This document shows positions 1 through 7,693 of a stretch of 64,000 nt of DNA, in pieces (the stretch's first letter is position 1; each line of letters starts with the position of its first letter). The position numbers and the translations under genes were made by a program. The DNA lies in assembly GCA_965140735.1 (NCBI GenBank), contig OZ223306.1, positions 496,001 to 560,000 of the forward strand. The letters are read 5' to 3'. Origin of the DNA: Fusibacter_A sp965140735. GTDB lineage: Bacteria > Bacillota > Clostridia > Peptostreptococcales > Acidaminobacteraceae. The notes beneath the pieces were generated by a model. It made no database searches. It saw nothing but the letters and a program-made list of their open reading frames with translations, and was not told the origin of the DNA.

Positions 1-1
1 T

Positions 2-136
2 TATGATGGGACTTTTAGTATGAATAAAATCTATGGTATTGGTAAAGCTTGCGAAAAGTTGTTGAGGACCTATGATGACTTATTAATCTATAATGAGCAA
101 AGAGATTTAATCGTATGGCAAGGTGGTACAATATGA
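2..136 (+). CDS. C-terminal end of an unidentified protein (cut by window edge)
   Basis: An open frame enters from the left edge and runs 44 codons to a TGA that overlaps the ATG of pxpA (ATGA overlap). The visible tail is hydrophilic, contains a GIGKAC stretch and ends VWQGGTI. I do not recognise the family. The 4-base overlap with pxpA suggests translational coupling and co-transcription, so it may belong to the same oxoproline or amide-metabolism operon. The short visible length allows no functional call. Confidence 0.6.
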   Translation, partial: YDGTFSMNKIYGIGKACEKLLRTYDDLLIYNEQRDLIVWQGGTI

Positions 137-891
137 TTACTCAAATAGACATTAATGCAGATATAGGAGAAGGTTACGGTCAATTTATTGTAGGTCAAGA
201 TGCACTGCTTGCGCCGTGGATTTCATCAGCAAACATAGCAGTGGGGATGCATGCTGGTGATCCAATGGTGCTCGGCAAGACTTTAGAATTATGTAAAGCA
301 AACGCCGTTGCAGTAGGAGCTCATCCGGGTTATATGGATCTTCATGGTTTTGGAAGACGATCTATAAAGATGTCAGCTCCTGATTTTGAGTCACTCATTT
401 TATATCAATTGGGTGCTTTTGGAGCTTTATGTGATTCTAAAGGCCTTAATTTTCATCATGTAAAACCACATGGTGCACTCTATAATGACCTTGCATCGGA
501 TCTGAACTTATCTGCACATTTTGTAAAAATAGTAAAAGAGTTTAATCCTGAGTTGTCCATTTATGGCCTGCCTAATAGCTGTATTGAAACTGCTTGTCGT
601 GATATGAAAATCAAATTTATATCGGAAATTTTTTTAGACAGACAGTATACAGAAGATGGCTTTTTAGTATCTAGGATGCATGAGAATGCCGTTATTCGTG
701 AGTCAGATGAAATGACAGAACGGATTATTAAGTGGCTTGATACAGGGCTGATGCGTACGGTATCTGGAACCTATATAAAATTAGATGGGGATACCATATG
801 TATTCATGGTGATCAACTGGATGGGGCGTTAATTGCAAAAAAATTAGTGAGTGCATTAACAGAAAAATTAATAAGAGTAAAGGCGTTGTGA
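133..891 (+). CDS. pxpA: 5-oxoprolinase subunit A (LamB/YcsF family)
   Basis: Subunit A of the prokaryotic ATP-dependent 5-oxoprolinase PxpABC, which opens 5-oxoproline (pyroglutamate) to glutamate in the cytoplasm. The protein of 252 residues matches the family length and opens with the family signature DINADIGEGYG; VGAHPGY and VKPHGALYND follow in the usual order. I chose ATG 133 rather than the in-frame ATG 115, because AGGTGG lies 6 bases ahead of 133 and the protein then starts MITQIDINAD as in homologues. It overlaps the upstream frame by 4 bases and is followed by pxpB after 5 bases, so the three subunits form one operon. Confidence 0.93.
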   Translation: MITQIDINADIGEGYGQFIVGQDALLAPWISSANIAVGMHAGDPMVLGKTLELCKANAVAVGAHPGYMDLHGFGRRSIKMSAPDFESLILYQLGAFGALCDSKGLNFHHVKPHGALYNDLASDLNLSAHFVKIVKEFNPELSIYGLPNSCIETACRDMKIKFISEIFLDRQYTEDGFLVSRMHENAVIRESDEMTERIIKWLDTGLMRTVSGTYIKLDGDTICIHGDQLDGALIAKKLVSALTEKLIRVKAL

Positions 892-896
892 TTTAG

Positions 897-1592
897 ATGA
901 CCTACAAGATAAAGCGTGTTGGAGATCAAGCGGTTTCCATCTATTTTGAAAATAAAATAGATATTTTAGTGAACAAGAAAGTACATTATTTAGAAAAGGC
1001 TTTAAAGCAATCTGACTTAAAGGGTGTTTTAGGATTAGTGCCAGCATATCAGAGTTTGCTGATTTATTTTGATAATCAAAAATGTGATTTAGAGGTACTT
1101 AGTGAATTTGTTAAAGATACCTTAAATTCGATGGTTATGAGTATAGATAAGGTCAAATGGGGATATCGTATTCCGGTTTATTATGACGGCGAAGATTTAG
1201 TATACGTAGCTGAATATCATAGTATGCCTATCAATGAAGTCATTGATAGGCATACTGCACCACTTTACTATATTTACTTTTTAGGATTTGCGCCAGGATT
1301 TCCTTATCTTGGTGGATTGGACCCTCAACTTATCACACCGAGACTTAAAAATCCTAAAACTAAGATTCTTGCGGGTTCTGTGGGTATTGCGGATCAACAA
1401 ACAGGAATTTATACAGTTGATTCACCGGGTGGCTGGCAGGTGATTGGAAAAACGCCGTTGAGACTTTATAGCCCCAATAAAAACATCTTAGAAGCGGGAC
1501 GATATATCCAGTTTTACTCAGTGGATTTTAAGACTTATGAGAAGCTGTTGGCAGATCAAGATCTATCACTAGAGCTGGAGGTATTAGAATGA
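897..1592 (+). CDS. pxpB: 5-oxoprolinase subunit B (KipI-like)
   Basis: Subunit B of 5-oxoprolinase, homologous to Bacillus KipI and to the N-terminal part of carboxyltransferase domain C/D proteins. The 231-residue product shows the family hallmarks GFAPGFPYLGGLD around residue 130 and GIYTVDSPGGWQVIGKTP near the C-terminus, which is part of the cyclophilin-like fold. Its last four bases overlap the start of pxpC (ATGA), typical of obligate partners. KipI inhibits the sporulation kinase KinA in Bacillus, but with pxpA and pxpC adjacent the oxoprolinase role is the better call. Confidence 0.93.
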   Translation: MTYKIKRVGDQAVSIYFENKIDILVNKKVHYLEKALKQSDLKGVLGLVPAYQSLLIYFDNQKCDLEVLSEFVKDTLNSMVMSIDKVKWGYRIPVYYDGEDLVYVAEYHSMPINEVIDRHTAPLYYIYFLGFAPGFPYLGGLDPQLITPRLKNPKTKILAGSVGIADQQTGIYTVDSPGGWQVIGKTPLRLYSPNKNILEAGRYIQFYSVDFKTYEKLLADQDLSLELEVLE

Positions 1593-2620
1593 GGCGAACT
1601 ATAATTGAAGTGGTGAATCCTGGAATATTGTCCACAGTTCAGGATCAAGGTAGATATGAGGGCCTGAGTATTGGTATTCCTCAAAGTGGTGCTATGGACC
1701 AATATGCCTTTAGAATGGCCAATTTATTAGTAGATAATGCAGTTGAAACGCCTGTAATTGAAACTACTTTTGGAAATGTGGAATATCTCTTTCACGAAAG
1801 TGCCGTCGTTGCTGTAACAGGTGCTGGAGTGGCCATTAAAATCAATGATTGCGATGTGAAAATGTGGGAATCGTATAGAGTGAAAAGAGGAGATCATCTA
1901 AAACTTGGGTCTTGTACAATGGGCTGTCGAAATTATATTGCAATAAAGGGTGCATGGCAGATGGGCGAAGCAATTTATGGATCACATGCCACGTATCTAA
2001 GAGGCAAAATTGGTGGTTTAAATGGTCGCGCTCTTAAAAAAGGAGACGAAATAGCAGTTGTCTGGGATGAAAATTGTAAAAAAAGAAGACTTAAGTCAAG
2101 AGCATCTAATTATTTTGATATGCTCAAAATATCTCAGAAGACAGTTCGCATAACCATGGGACCACAGGAACAGGCATTCTCAGATCAAGGTATAGAACAT
2201 TTCTTGAATACGGGTTATAAAGTCTTGGCACAGAGTGATCGTATGGGAATTAGACTAAATGGCAGACAGATTGGGCACGTTTTACCAGCGGATATTATTT
2301 CAGATGGGATCGCTTTTGGAGCGATACAAGTCCCTTCAGATGGACAACCTATTGTTATGATGGCAGATCGTCAAACAACAGGAGGCTATACTAAAATAGG
2401 CACCGTCATAAGTGCAGATTTGCCTATACTTGCACAGGCCGTAAGGGATGATGTGATTTACTTTAAAAGGGTCGAAGAGAATGAAATGGACCGATATAAA
2501 TCCAGACAATATAGTGATATGATTTTAGTTGGGGAAACAGTTTTAGACACCCGTTATTATGAAGTTGATGTCAATCAAAAAAACTTCCACGTTATGGTGG
2601 AAGTTTTAGAGACGTCTTAG
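1589..2620 (+). CDS. pxpC: 5-oxoprolinase subunit C (KipA/biotin-dependent carboxyltransferase family)
   Basis: Third subunit of the PxpABC oxoprolinase. The 343-residue protein has the family opening (VVNPGILSTVQDQGR), the GIPQSGAMDQYAFRMAN block and the conserved QSDRMGIRL and PSDGQPIVMMADRQTTGGY segments. It overlaps pxpB by 4 bases. Its last codons contain an inverted repeat that works best as a terminator for the opposite strand, so the 3' end of this reading frame does double duty. The operon ends here; the next gene is convergent. Confidence 0.93.
   Translation: MRRTIIEVVNPGILSTVQDQGRYEGLSIGIPQSGAMDQYAFRMANLLVDNAVETPVIETTFGNVEYLFHESAVVAVTGAGVAIKINDCDVKMWESYRVKRGDHLKLGSCTMGCRNYIAIKGAWQMGEAIYGSHATYLRGKIGGLNGRALKKGDEIAVVWDENCKKRRLKSRASNYFDMLKISQKTVRITMGPQEQAFSDQGIEHFLNTGYKVLAQSDRMGIRLNGRQIGHVLPADIISDGIAFGAIQVPSDGQPIVMMADRQTTGGYTKIGTVISADLPILAQAVRDDVIYFKRVEENEMDRYKSRQYSDMILVGETVLDTRYYEVDVNQKNFHVMVEVLETS
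2577..2607 (-). terminator. Rho-independent terminator of the rhomboid gene, lying inside the 3' end of pxpC
   Basis: The 10-bp perfect stem AAACTTCCAC (2581-2590) / GTGGAAGTTT (2597-2606) has a 6-base loop. On the minus strand it is followed by seven T, a good intrinsic terminator for the convergent rhomboid gene. On the plus strand only four T follow and the stem lies before the pxpC stop codon, so it would act less well for pxpC. Confidence 0.72.
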
Positions 2621-2632
2621 AGTTGACAGAGA

Positions 2633-3451
2633 TTATCGATTAAGTTCTGCTTGAATTTGTTTAAGTTGTTGTTCGCCTGGGAATTTTTCAAGGCCTTGTT
2701 CAATGACTTTTTTTGCTTTTTCAGGTTTATCCTGATAGTAATAGTAGCTTGCAGAAGTTACGTAAAAGTCAGGTGTTGATCTTATGCTTGTAAAGGCGGT
2801 TAAGGTTGGTGCGATGAACAAAATAATCGTAAAGGCTTGGATCAGTAATCGCTTTGGCGTAAATGTTTTTTCACTGTAAATCCCTACACCAAATGCTGCA
2901 ATAAATCCTGCGATGAGACCAGCGATGTGACCGACGACATCAATATTAGGTCTTACAAAACTAATCACTAAATTAATGCCAATTAAGATTAGAAAATCTG
3001 TCCCAAAGATACGTTTATAGGCATGGGGGTTGACAAAATAGAGATAGAGATTTGCGCCGAATAGTCCAAAGATAGCACCTGATGCACCAACACTTGTATT
3101 GGAGACGAGTAAGAAACTGAAGGCTGAACCCACTAGGCCGGATATAAAGTATATAAAAAGATATTTTTTAGGGCCATAAAATCGTTCGATGTCTCTTCCA
3201 AGGATATAGAGTGCCATCATGTTAAAAATAAGATGCATAATACCTGCATGTAGGAACATTGCTGTCAATAGACGCCATACTTGTCCCATTGCGATTAGAA
3301 TATTGATCTTAGCACCGAGAATCAACCATGCATTGCCACCCGTAAAGTCAATAAGGGTAGTCAGTAAAAACATGATGATGTTTATGCCGATTAAAATCTC
3401 AGTGATTGTTGCATTTTTAATTTTTCGAATATAATAATTCAGATTAGCCAT
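2633..3451 (-). CDS. Rhomboid-family intramembrane serine protease
   Basis: Membrane protease that cleaves transmembrane substrates inside the bilayer. The 272-residue protein has about six to seven membrane helices and the full catalytic set: HLIFNMMAL (H73, N77) in the loop/helix 2 region, GASGAIFG with nucleophile S124, and GHIAGLIAGF with H175. The C-terminal ~45 residues are cytosolic-looking and resemble a single TPR hairpin (YYYYQDKPEKAKKVIEQGLEKFPG), as in some Firmicute rhomboids of the GluP/YqgP type, which is usually longer. An AGGAGT ribosome site precedes ATG 3451. Substrate unknown. Confidence 0.92.
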   Translation of the reverse strand: MANLNYYIRKIKNATITEILIGINIIMFLLTTLIDFTGGNAWLILGAKINILIAMGQVWRLLTAMFLHAGIMHLIFNMMALYILGRDIERFYGPKKYLFIYFISGLVGSAFSFLLVSNTSVGASGAIFGLFGANLYLYFVNPHAYKRIFGTDFLILIGINLVISFVRPNIDVVGHIAGLIAGFIAAFGVGIYSEKTFTPKRLLIQAFTIILFIAPTLTAFTSIRSTPDFYVTSASYYYYQDKPEKAKKVIEQGLEKFPGEQQLKQIQAELNR

Positions 3452-3466
3452 TTAATTACTCCTAAA

Positions 3467-3490
3467 ATAATATGATTATAATCATATTAT
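3467..3490. promoter_or_regulatory. Perfect 24-bp palindrome upstream of the rhomboid gene
   Basis: A perfect 24-bp palindrome of only A, T and a few G/C (centre TATA) lies 16 bases upstream of the rhomboid start codon. The half-site ATGATTATAATCAT is followed by an overlapping second ATTATAATCAT, giving a pattern that loosely resembles Fur/PerR-type boxes (TTATAAT-N-ATTATAA). It could be an operator or simply an AT-rich promoter region for the minus strand. No regulator can be assigned from sequence. Confidence 0.4.
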
Positions 3491-3551
3491 AATCATTGAA
3501 ATGCAAAATTGAAACCTTATAATTGTAAACAATAAAAAATCTTTAATAAGA

Positions 3552-3580
3552 TTGCAAAAAAGGGTTGAGTATGGTACAAT
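3552..3580 (+). promoter_or_regulatory. Promoter of the argS T-box transcript
   Basis: The -35 TTGCAA (3552-3557) and -10 TACAAT (3575-3580) are separated by exactly 17 bases, and a TGG extends the -10. Transcription would start near 3587, just before stem I of the T-box. Confidence 0.65.
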
Positions 3581-3586
3581 ATCACG

Positions 3587-3832
3587 TGAATTAATTGAAT
3601 TAATAAAGAGTTCAATGACTGGGAGAGTAAGTTATAAAAGTCTTTTAGCGAGCCGATGATGATGGAAGATTGGTAGAGGATTATAACCCAAACGCACCCA
3701 TGAGATTTTAGCTGAAATGAGTAAGCTGAACGGTTGTCCCGTTAAAGACATAAAGTGAGAACGTTTTTATGTTCTAATTAGAGTGGTACCGCGGATTTTT
3801 CGTCTCTTACATTATGTAAGGGACGTTTTTTA
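3587..3832 (+). promoter_or_regulatory. T-box riboswitch, arginine specifier (CGC), in front of argS
   Basis: A leader RNA that senses uncharged tRNA(Arg). Visible elements are the AGAGTAAG motif and distal GCGAGCCGATGATG part of stem I, the specifier region AAACGCACCC with CGC at 3693-3695 (Arg), the conserved T-box GAGTGGTACCGCGG (3781-3794), and a terminator hairpin CGTCTCTTAC/GTAAGGGACG (3801-3825) followed by TTTTTT. The codon was placed by aligning it with the two other T-boxes of this window, where the same spacing to the following TGAG gives Leu and Ile. Uncharged tRNA should stabilise the antiterminator and raise argS expression. Confidence 0.93.
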
Positions 3833-3863
3833 ATTTTAAGAATAAATAATTCTGGAGGTAGTT

Positions 3864-5567
3864 ATGGATTATAAAATATCGATAGCAAAATTGTTAAGTG
3901 AGCATATCGATGCATTGAGTTATGAAGAAATACTGGCGCTGGTTGAACATCCAAAGAATAAGGACATGGGTGATTTTGCTTTTCCTTGCTTTAAGTTGGC
4001 AAAAGCATATCGTAAGGCACCTGTGAAAATTGCAGATGAGCTGAAATTACAAGTGGAATCTAATGAGCTCTTTGAAAGTGTTGCATCAGTGGCAGGCTTT
4101 TTAAATTTCACCCTAAATCAAGAGCACTTTATCAAGACCATTTTAACAGAAGTTTTAACACAAGGCTTAGACTATGGTAAATCAAATATTGGTGAGCACA
4201 AAAAAGTAATTGTAGAGTACTCTTCTGTCAATATAGCAAAACCTTTCCATATGGGACATATTAGAAGCACTATGATTGGCGAGTCAATCAATAGGATATA
4301 TAAATTTTTAGGCTATGATACAGTTGCAATTAATCATTTAGGCGACTATGGTACACAGTTTGGAAAATTAATTGTGGCTTATAAATTATGGGGGGATAAA
4401 GCGGTCATTGAAGCAGATCCAATCAATGAACTCTTAAAAATTTATGTTCGATTCCATAATGAAGCAGAAGAAAAACCTGAGCTTAACGATGAAGCGCGTG
4501 CGTGGTTTACTAAGCTTGAAAACGGTGATGCTGAAGCGGTTGAACTCTGGACGATGTTTAAAGAAATGTCCTTGAAGGTATTCGATAGAGTATATGCACT
4601 TTTAGGAGTGCAATTTGATTCTTATGCTGGAGAAAGTTTTTACTCAGATAAAATGCCTGCAATTTTATCTGAACTCAGAACTAAAAATATCGTCGAAAAA
4701 TCTGAAGGTGCAGAAATAGTAGATTTAGAACCATACGGATTGCCAACTGCGTTAGTTACTAAAAAAGATGGCTCTTCTCTTTATCTGACGAGAGATTTAG
4801 CTGCAGCAAAATATAGAAAAGATCATTACAATTTTGATAAAAACATCTATGTTGTAGGGAGTGCTCAAAAACTCCATTTCCAGCAGTGGTTTAAAATTAT
4901 AGATCTTATGGGATATGCTTGGAGCAAGGAGTGTGTTCACGTTGAATTTGGGATGGTCTCTCTTGAAGACGGTTCATTATCCACTAGAAAAGGACAAGTT
5001 GTTTTTCTTGAAGATGTGCTTCAGAAAGCGATTGAACAAACCCAATCAATCATTAATGAAAAGAATCCGAACCTTATAAATAAAGAAGAGGTCGCAAAAC
5101 AAGTTGGTGTTGGTGCGGTTGTATTCCAAGAATTGTATACAAGTAGAACTAAAGATTACTCTTTCTCATTAGAGAAAACGTTGTCATTTGATGGTGAAAC
5201 AGGTCCTTATGTTCAATATACACACGCAAGAGCTTGTAGTGTTTTAAGAAAAGCGGGTGCTGATGCCATTGAGCTTTCGAAAATAGATTTTTCTAAATTA
5301 GATGATGAAGCTTCTAAAGAAGTAGTACGTTTATTAAGTAAGTACAATGAAACTGTCGTAATTGCACATAGAAATTACGAACCGCATACAGTTGCGAGAT
5401 TTGTTGTTGAACTCGCTCAAAATTTCAATAGATTTTATCATGATAATCCAATCTTGGTGGAAGATGAAAATGTTAAAATGGCAAGACTTGCAGTTGTTAA
5501 GGCTGTTAAAATTGTCATTGAAAGCGCACTTAAACTCGTGTGTTTAGAAGCACCAGAACAAATGTAA
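3864..5567 (+). CDS. argS: Arginyl-tRNA synthetase
   Basis: Class I synthetase that charges tRNA(Arg). The 567-residue protein has the N-terminal additional domain, the ArgRS signature SSVNIAKPFHMGHIRST with the HIGH-type motif HMGH at 129-132, and a C-terminal DALR anticodon-binding domain (QYTHARACSVLRKAG onward). The KMSKS position reads STRKG, a common variation in this family. A GGAGG site lies 7 bases ahead of ATG 3864. The gene is a single-gene transcript controlled by the arginine T-box. Confidence 0.97.
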   Translation: MDYKISIAKLLSEHIDALSYEEILALVEHPKNKDMGDFAFPCFKLAKAYRKAPVKIADELKLQVESNELFESVASVAGFLNFTLNQEHFIKTILTEVLTQGLDYGKSNIGEHKKVIVEYSSVNIAKPFHMGHIRSTMIGESINRIYKFLGYDTVAINHLGDYGTQFGKLIVAYKLWGDKAVIEADPINELLKIYVRFHNEAEEKPELNDEARAWFTKLENGDAEAVELWTMFKEMSLKVFDRVYALLGVQFDSYAGESFYSDKMPAILSELRTKNIVEKSEGAEIVDLEPYGLPTALVTKKDGSSLYLTRDLAAAKYRKDHYNFDKNIYVVGSAQKLHFQQWFKIIDLMGYAWSKECVHVEFGMVSLEDGSLSTRKGQVVFLEDVLQKAIEQTQSIINEKNPNLINKEEVAKQVGVGAVVFQELYTSRTKDYSFSLEKTLSFDGETGPYVQYTHARACSVLRKAGADAIELSKIDFSKLDDEASKEVVRLLSKYNETVVIAHRNYEPHTVARFVVELAQNFNRFYHDNPILVEDENVKMARLAVVKAVKIVIESALKLVCLEAPEQM

Positions 5568-5604
5568 AAGATGAGAAGATTATTTTGAAAAATTAGATCT
5601 TAAA

Positions 5605-5635
5605 AACCGGTATATTAAGTTTATACCGGTTCTTT
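5605..5635 (+). terminator. Terminator after argS
   Basis: A 10-bp perfect stem AACCGGTATA/TATACCGGTT with a 7-base loop is followed by only CTTT. The stem is strong and the U tract short. Confidence 0.6.
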
Positions 5636-5680
5636 GACGTTGTGCATAGAGGCTAAGAAAAGTCATCTGTATTTGAGTTG

Positions 5681-5689
5681 TGGTATAAT
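5681..5689 (+). promoter_or_regulatory. Extended -10 promoter for the following lipoprotein gene
   Basis: TGGTATAAT is a perfect extended -10; there is no good -35 at 17 bases. Predicted start of transcription near 5696, leaving a ~35-base leader to ATG 5731. Confidence 0.5.
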
Positions 5690-5730
5690 TATAATTGATG
5701 AAATTAATAAAGGACAAGGAGGCGCCGTTG

Positions 5731-6771
5731 ATGAAACTTTTTTATAGACAATACATAGAAAAATACATAACGTGGGCAAAATTATTTATAATTATAAGCT
5801 TAGTTTATACCTTGAATGCATGTACAGACTATACTTCTGAAAGTCATAAGGTAAATTCAAACCCAATGAATAGTGTTAATACTGGCTTTGTTGTTCAAAG
5901 CGATGATGGTACGCTTTATTTTCAGGATGGCAAAAATGGAAATAATATTACACAATTAAGTGAGTCAGGAGAGGTTACTTTCAAGAATACTTATGGGATG
6001 TGTTTAGCTGTATATGATAAATATTTGTATTATAGAAACTTTGGCGATGGATCTGAACTTATGAGACTTGAATTAGAGCATCCAGAGCATAGAGAAACCA
6101 TTTCAGACACAAATACATTGCAAACGATTATCGTAGATCAGATGATTTATGCCAATATTATCGACATGGCATCCGATAAAGATGGTTTGTATAGAATCAG
6201 TCTTGATGGCACACAAAAAAAGAGACTTGTATCGGGTGGCATAAATTGCATGCAATATAAATCAAATTATGTTTATTATGCCGTGCAACAGAAAGGGCAG
6301 TTATTTAGAATAGATTTAAATGGTAAAAATAACGAAGAGATTTTATGGAAAGAAACAGGCGAATATGTTAGTACAACACATTTTATAGTAAATAATGAAT
6401 GGATATACTTTAATAATTCAAACTATAAAGGGGATGGAGAGGGGGTTGGAGCAGTTGATAGTAATAAAAGCATATGTAGAATACGAGTCGATGGTAGTGA
6501 ATTTGAAACGTTGGTGATGGGAAATGTCACTAATATTTATTCGAACTCCGATGCAGAATATCTGCTTTATATAGACAAGGATAGTTTGTATGCTATGAAT
6601 TTGGACACTAGAGAAGTGAGACGAATTCTTAACGAAAAAATAGATTGGGTTAATGTAATTGATCAGACTGTCTATGCGCTGGATTGGGGAAATGAAGAAA
6701 AGAATTCAGTGATATACAGATTTAATATGCAGAACAACAGTGTGACTAAATTAGGTTTTGGAACCAAATAA
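5731..6771 (+). CDS. Lipoprotein with DUF5050-like beta-propeller repeats
   Basis: Probable exported lipoprotein of 346 residues. ATG 5731 is chosen because AAGGAGG (5716-5722) sits 8 bases before it; an upstream in-frame ATG 5698 lies on top of the predicted transcription start. An N-terminal hydrophobic segment ends in LNAC, giving lipid-modified C31 (Asn at -2 is unusual). The rest is built of repeated strands such as DGTLYFQDG, DKYLYYRNFGDGSELMRL, DGLYRISLDGTQKKRL and GQLFRIDLNGKNNEEIL, the pattern of DUF5050/LDL-receptor-like propellers. Function unknown; probably a cell-surface protein. It stands alone between terminators. Confidence 0.75.
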   Translation: MKLFYRQYIEKYITWAKLFIIISLVYTLNACTDYTSESHKVNSNPMNSVNTGFVVQSDDGTLYFQDGKNGNNITQLSESGEVTFKNTYGMCLAVYDKYLYYRNFGDGSELMRLELEHPEHRETISDTNTLQTIIVDQMIYANIIDMASDKDGLYRISLDGTQKKRLVSGGINCMQYKSNYVYYAVQQKGQLFRIDLNGKNNEEILWKETGEYVSTTHFIVNNEWIYFNNSNYKGDGEGVGAVDSNKSICRIRVDGSEFETLVMGNVTNIYSNSDAEYLLYIDKDSLYAMNLDTREVRRILNEKIDWVNVIDQTVYALDWGNEEKNSVIYRFNMQNNSVTKLGFGTK

Positions 6772-6788
6772 AGGAATGTGAATTTCAC

Positions 6789-6857
6789 AAAAAAACAAAA
6801 TCATCTCAAAAATCATGTTCGTTGAAACAACTGTTATTAAGGTGATTTTGTTTTTTT
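6789..6857. terminator. Bidirectional terminator between convergent genes
   Basis: AAAAACAAAATCA (6791-6803) pairs with TGATTTTGTTTTT (6843-6855) across a ~39-base loop that holds a small GTTG-AAA-CAAC hairpin. T runs follow in both directions, serving the lipoprotein gene and the minus-strand receiver-like gene. Confidence 0.55.
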
Positions 6858-6876
6858 AACGACCAATAAATGGGTA

Positions 6877-7251
6877 TTAACGGAGCTCCAGCATATCTTC
6901 AATTCTATCTAATACGGTATTTAAAGAATCAATGTTCAAATTTTCTTTTAAAATAAAATCATAAAAATCAAGACCTCTCAGGCGTCTATTTAAATTGTCA
7001 ATTTCTGATGAAGTTAAAACAATAACTGGAATTGACTTGTATTTAGAGTCTTTAAGCTCTTTGATCAAATTTTCAGCAGACATATCGGATAATTCCATAC
7101 CAGTAAATATAACATCAATCTCATCATGAGCTAGTATTCGAAATAAGTCGCTTCCTTGGTTTGTCTCCAAATAGGCATGACCACTTCTCAAAACTAAATC
7201 ATGAACAACACGTCTGAAAAAATCACTGTATTCAAAATGAAGAATTCTCAT
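6877..7251 (-). CDS. Degenerate receiver-domain protein lacking the phosphorylated aspartate
   Basis: A stand-alone 124-residue protein with the secondary-structure pattern of a CheY-like receiver and no output domain. Key positions are changed: the acidic pair after beta-1 reads FEYSD instead of VDDD, and the phospho-acceptor position in IDVIFTGMELSDM is G51, not Asp. The downstream T80-S81 (VIVLTSS) and the beta-5 lysine K102 are kept. It therefore probably works by protein-protein contact rather than phosphorylation. ATG 7251 is preferred over GTG 7257, which lies inside the AAAGGAGTG ribosome site. No partner kinase is adjacent. Confidence 0.75.
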   Translation of the reverse strand: MRILHFEYSDFFRRVVHDLVLRSGHAYLETNQGSDLFRILAHDEIDVIFTGMELSDMSAENLIKELKDSKYKSIPVIVLTSSEIDNLNRRLRGLDFYDFILKENLNIDSLNTVLDRIEDMLELR

Positions 7252-7384
7252 AAGCACTCCTTTTACGATTGTAGATGTATAAGTTGTTCTATCAATATAA
7301 TACCCGAAAAAATAGAAAATAACAAACGAATGCCCTAAAAATCAAATAAAAAATAAATTTATTTCACAAATTTAACAAAATGTA

Positions 7385-7413
7385 TTGACACACTGGAGAA
7401 ACATTGTTATATT
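7385..7413 (+). promoter_or_regulatory. Promoter of the leu operon leader
   Basis: Consensus -35 TTGACA (7385-7390), 17-base spacer, -10 TATATT (7408-7413). Transcription should begin near 7420. Confidence 0.8.
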
Positions 7414-7419
7414 AGGTTT

Positions 7420-7659
7420 CAATATAAGAAAACAGACGATGACGGAGAATATTAAAACTCATCTTATTTTAGAGACCTGATGGTTGGTGTAAATCAGGAA
7501 AGGTAATTTTAATTCTCACTCCTGAGTTTCATATCTGAATTTAGTAAGATATGACGTTACTCACGTTACGAGATCAAAGTGACATAAACCATGTTTATGT
7601 AATTTGGGTGGTACCGCGCAGACAAAGGCTGCGTCCCATTTGGGACGTAGTCTTTTTTT
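7420..7659 (+). promoter_or_regulatory. T-box riboswitch, leucine specifier (CTC), in front of leuACDB
   Basis: Leader RNA sensing uncharged tRNA(Leu). The specifier region reads AATTCTCACTCCTGAG with CTC at 7515-7517; the T-box TGGGTGGTACCGCG is at 7605-7618; the terminator GGCTGCGTCCCA/TGGGACGTAGTC (7627-7652) is followed by seven T. The match of a Leu codon to a leucine operon supports the assignment. Reading frames that begin inside this leader at 7604 are artefacts. Confidence 0.94.
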
Positions 7660-7693
7660 AATTCAAAAAAACAAAAATATGGAGGAAATGGAA

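Noticed and set aside
115..132. Longer start for pxpA
   Set aside because: Homologues begin at MITQIDINADIGEG and AGGTGG is placed for ATG 133.
3219..3434. Plus-strand 71-codon frame across the rhomboid gene
   Set aside because: Antisense shadow of a gene with intact catalytic motifs; no ribosome site.
7604..7693. N-terminal extension of leuA beginning inside the T-box
   Set aside because: The start lies in the T-box sequence and terminator stem; LeuA homologues start at the MKRVKIFDTTLRDG position behind GGAGG.
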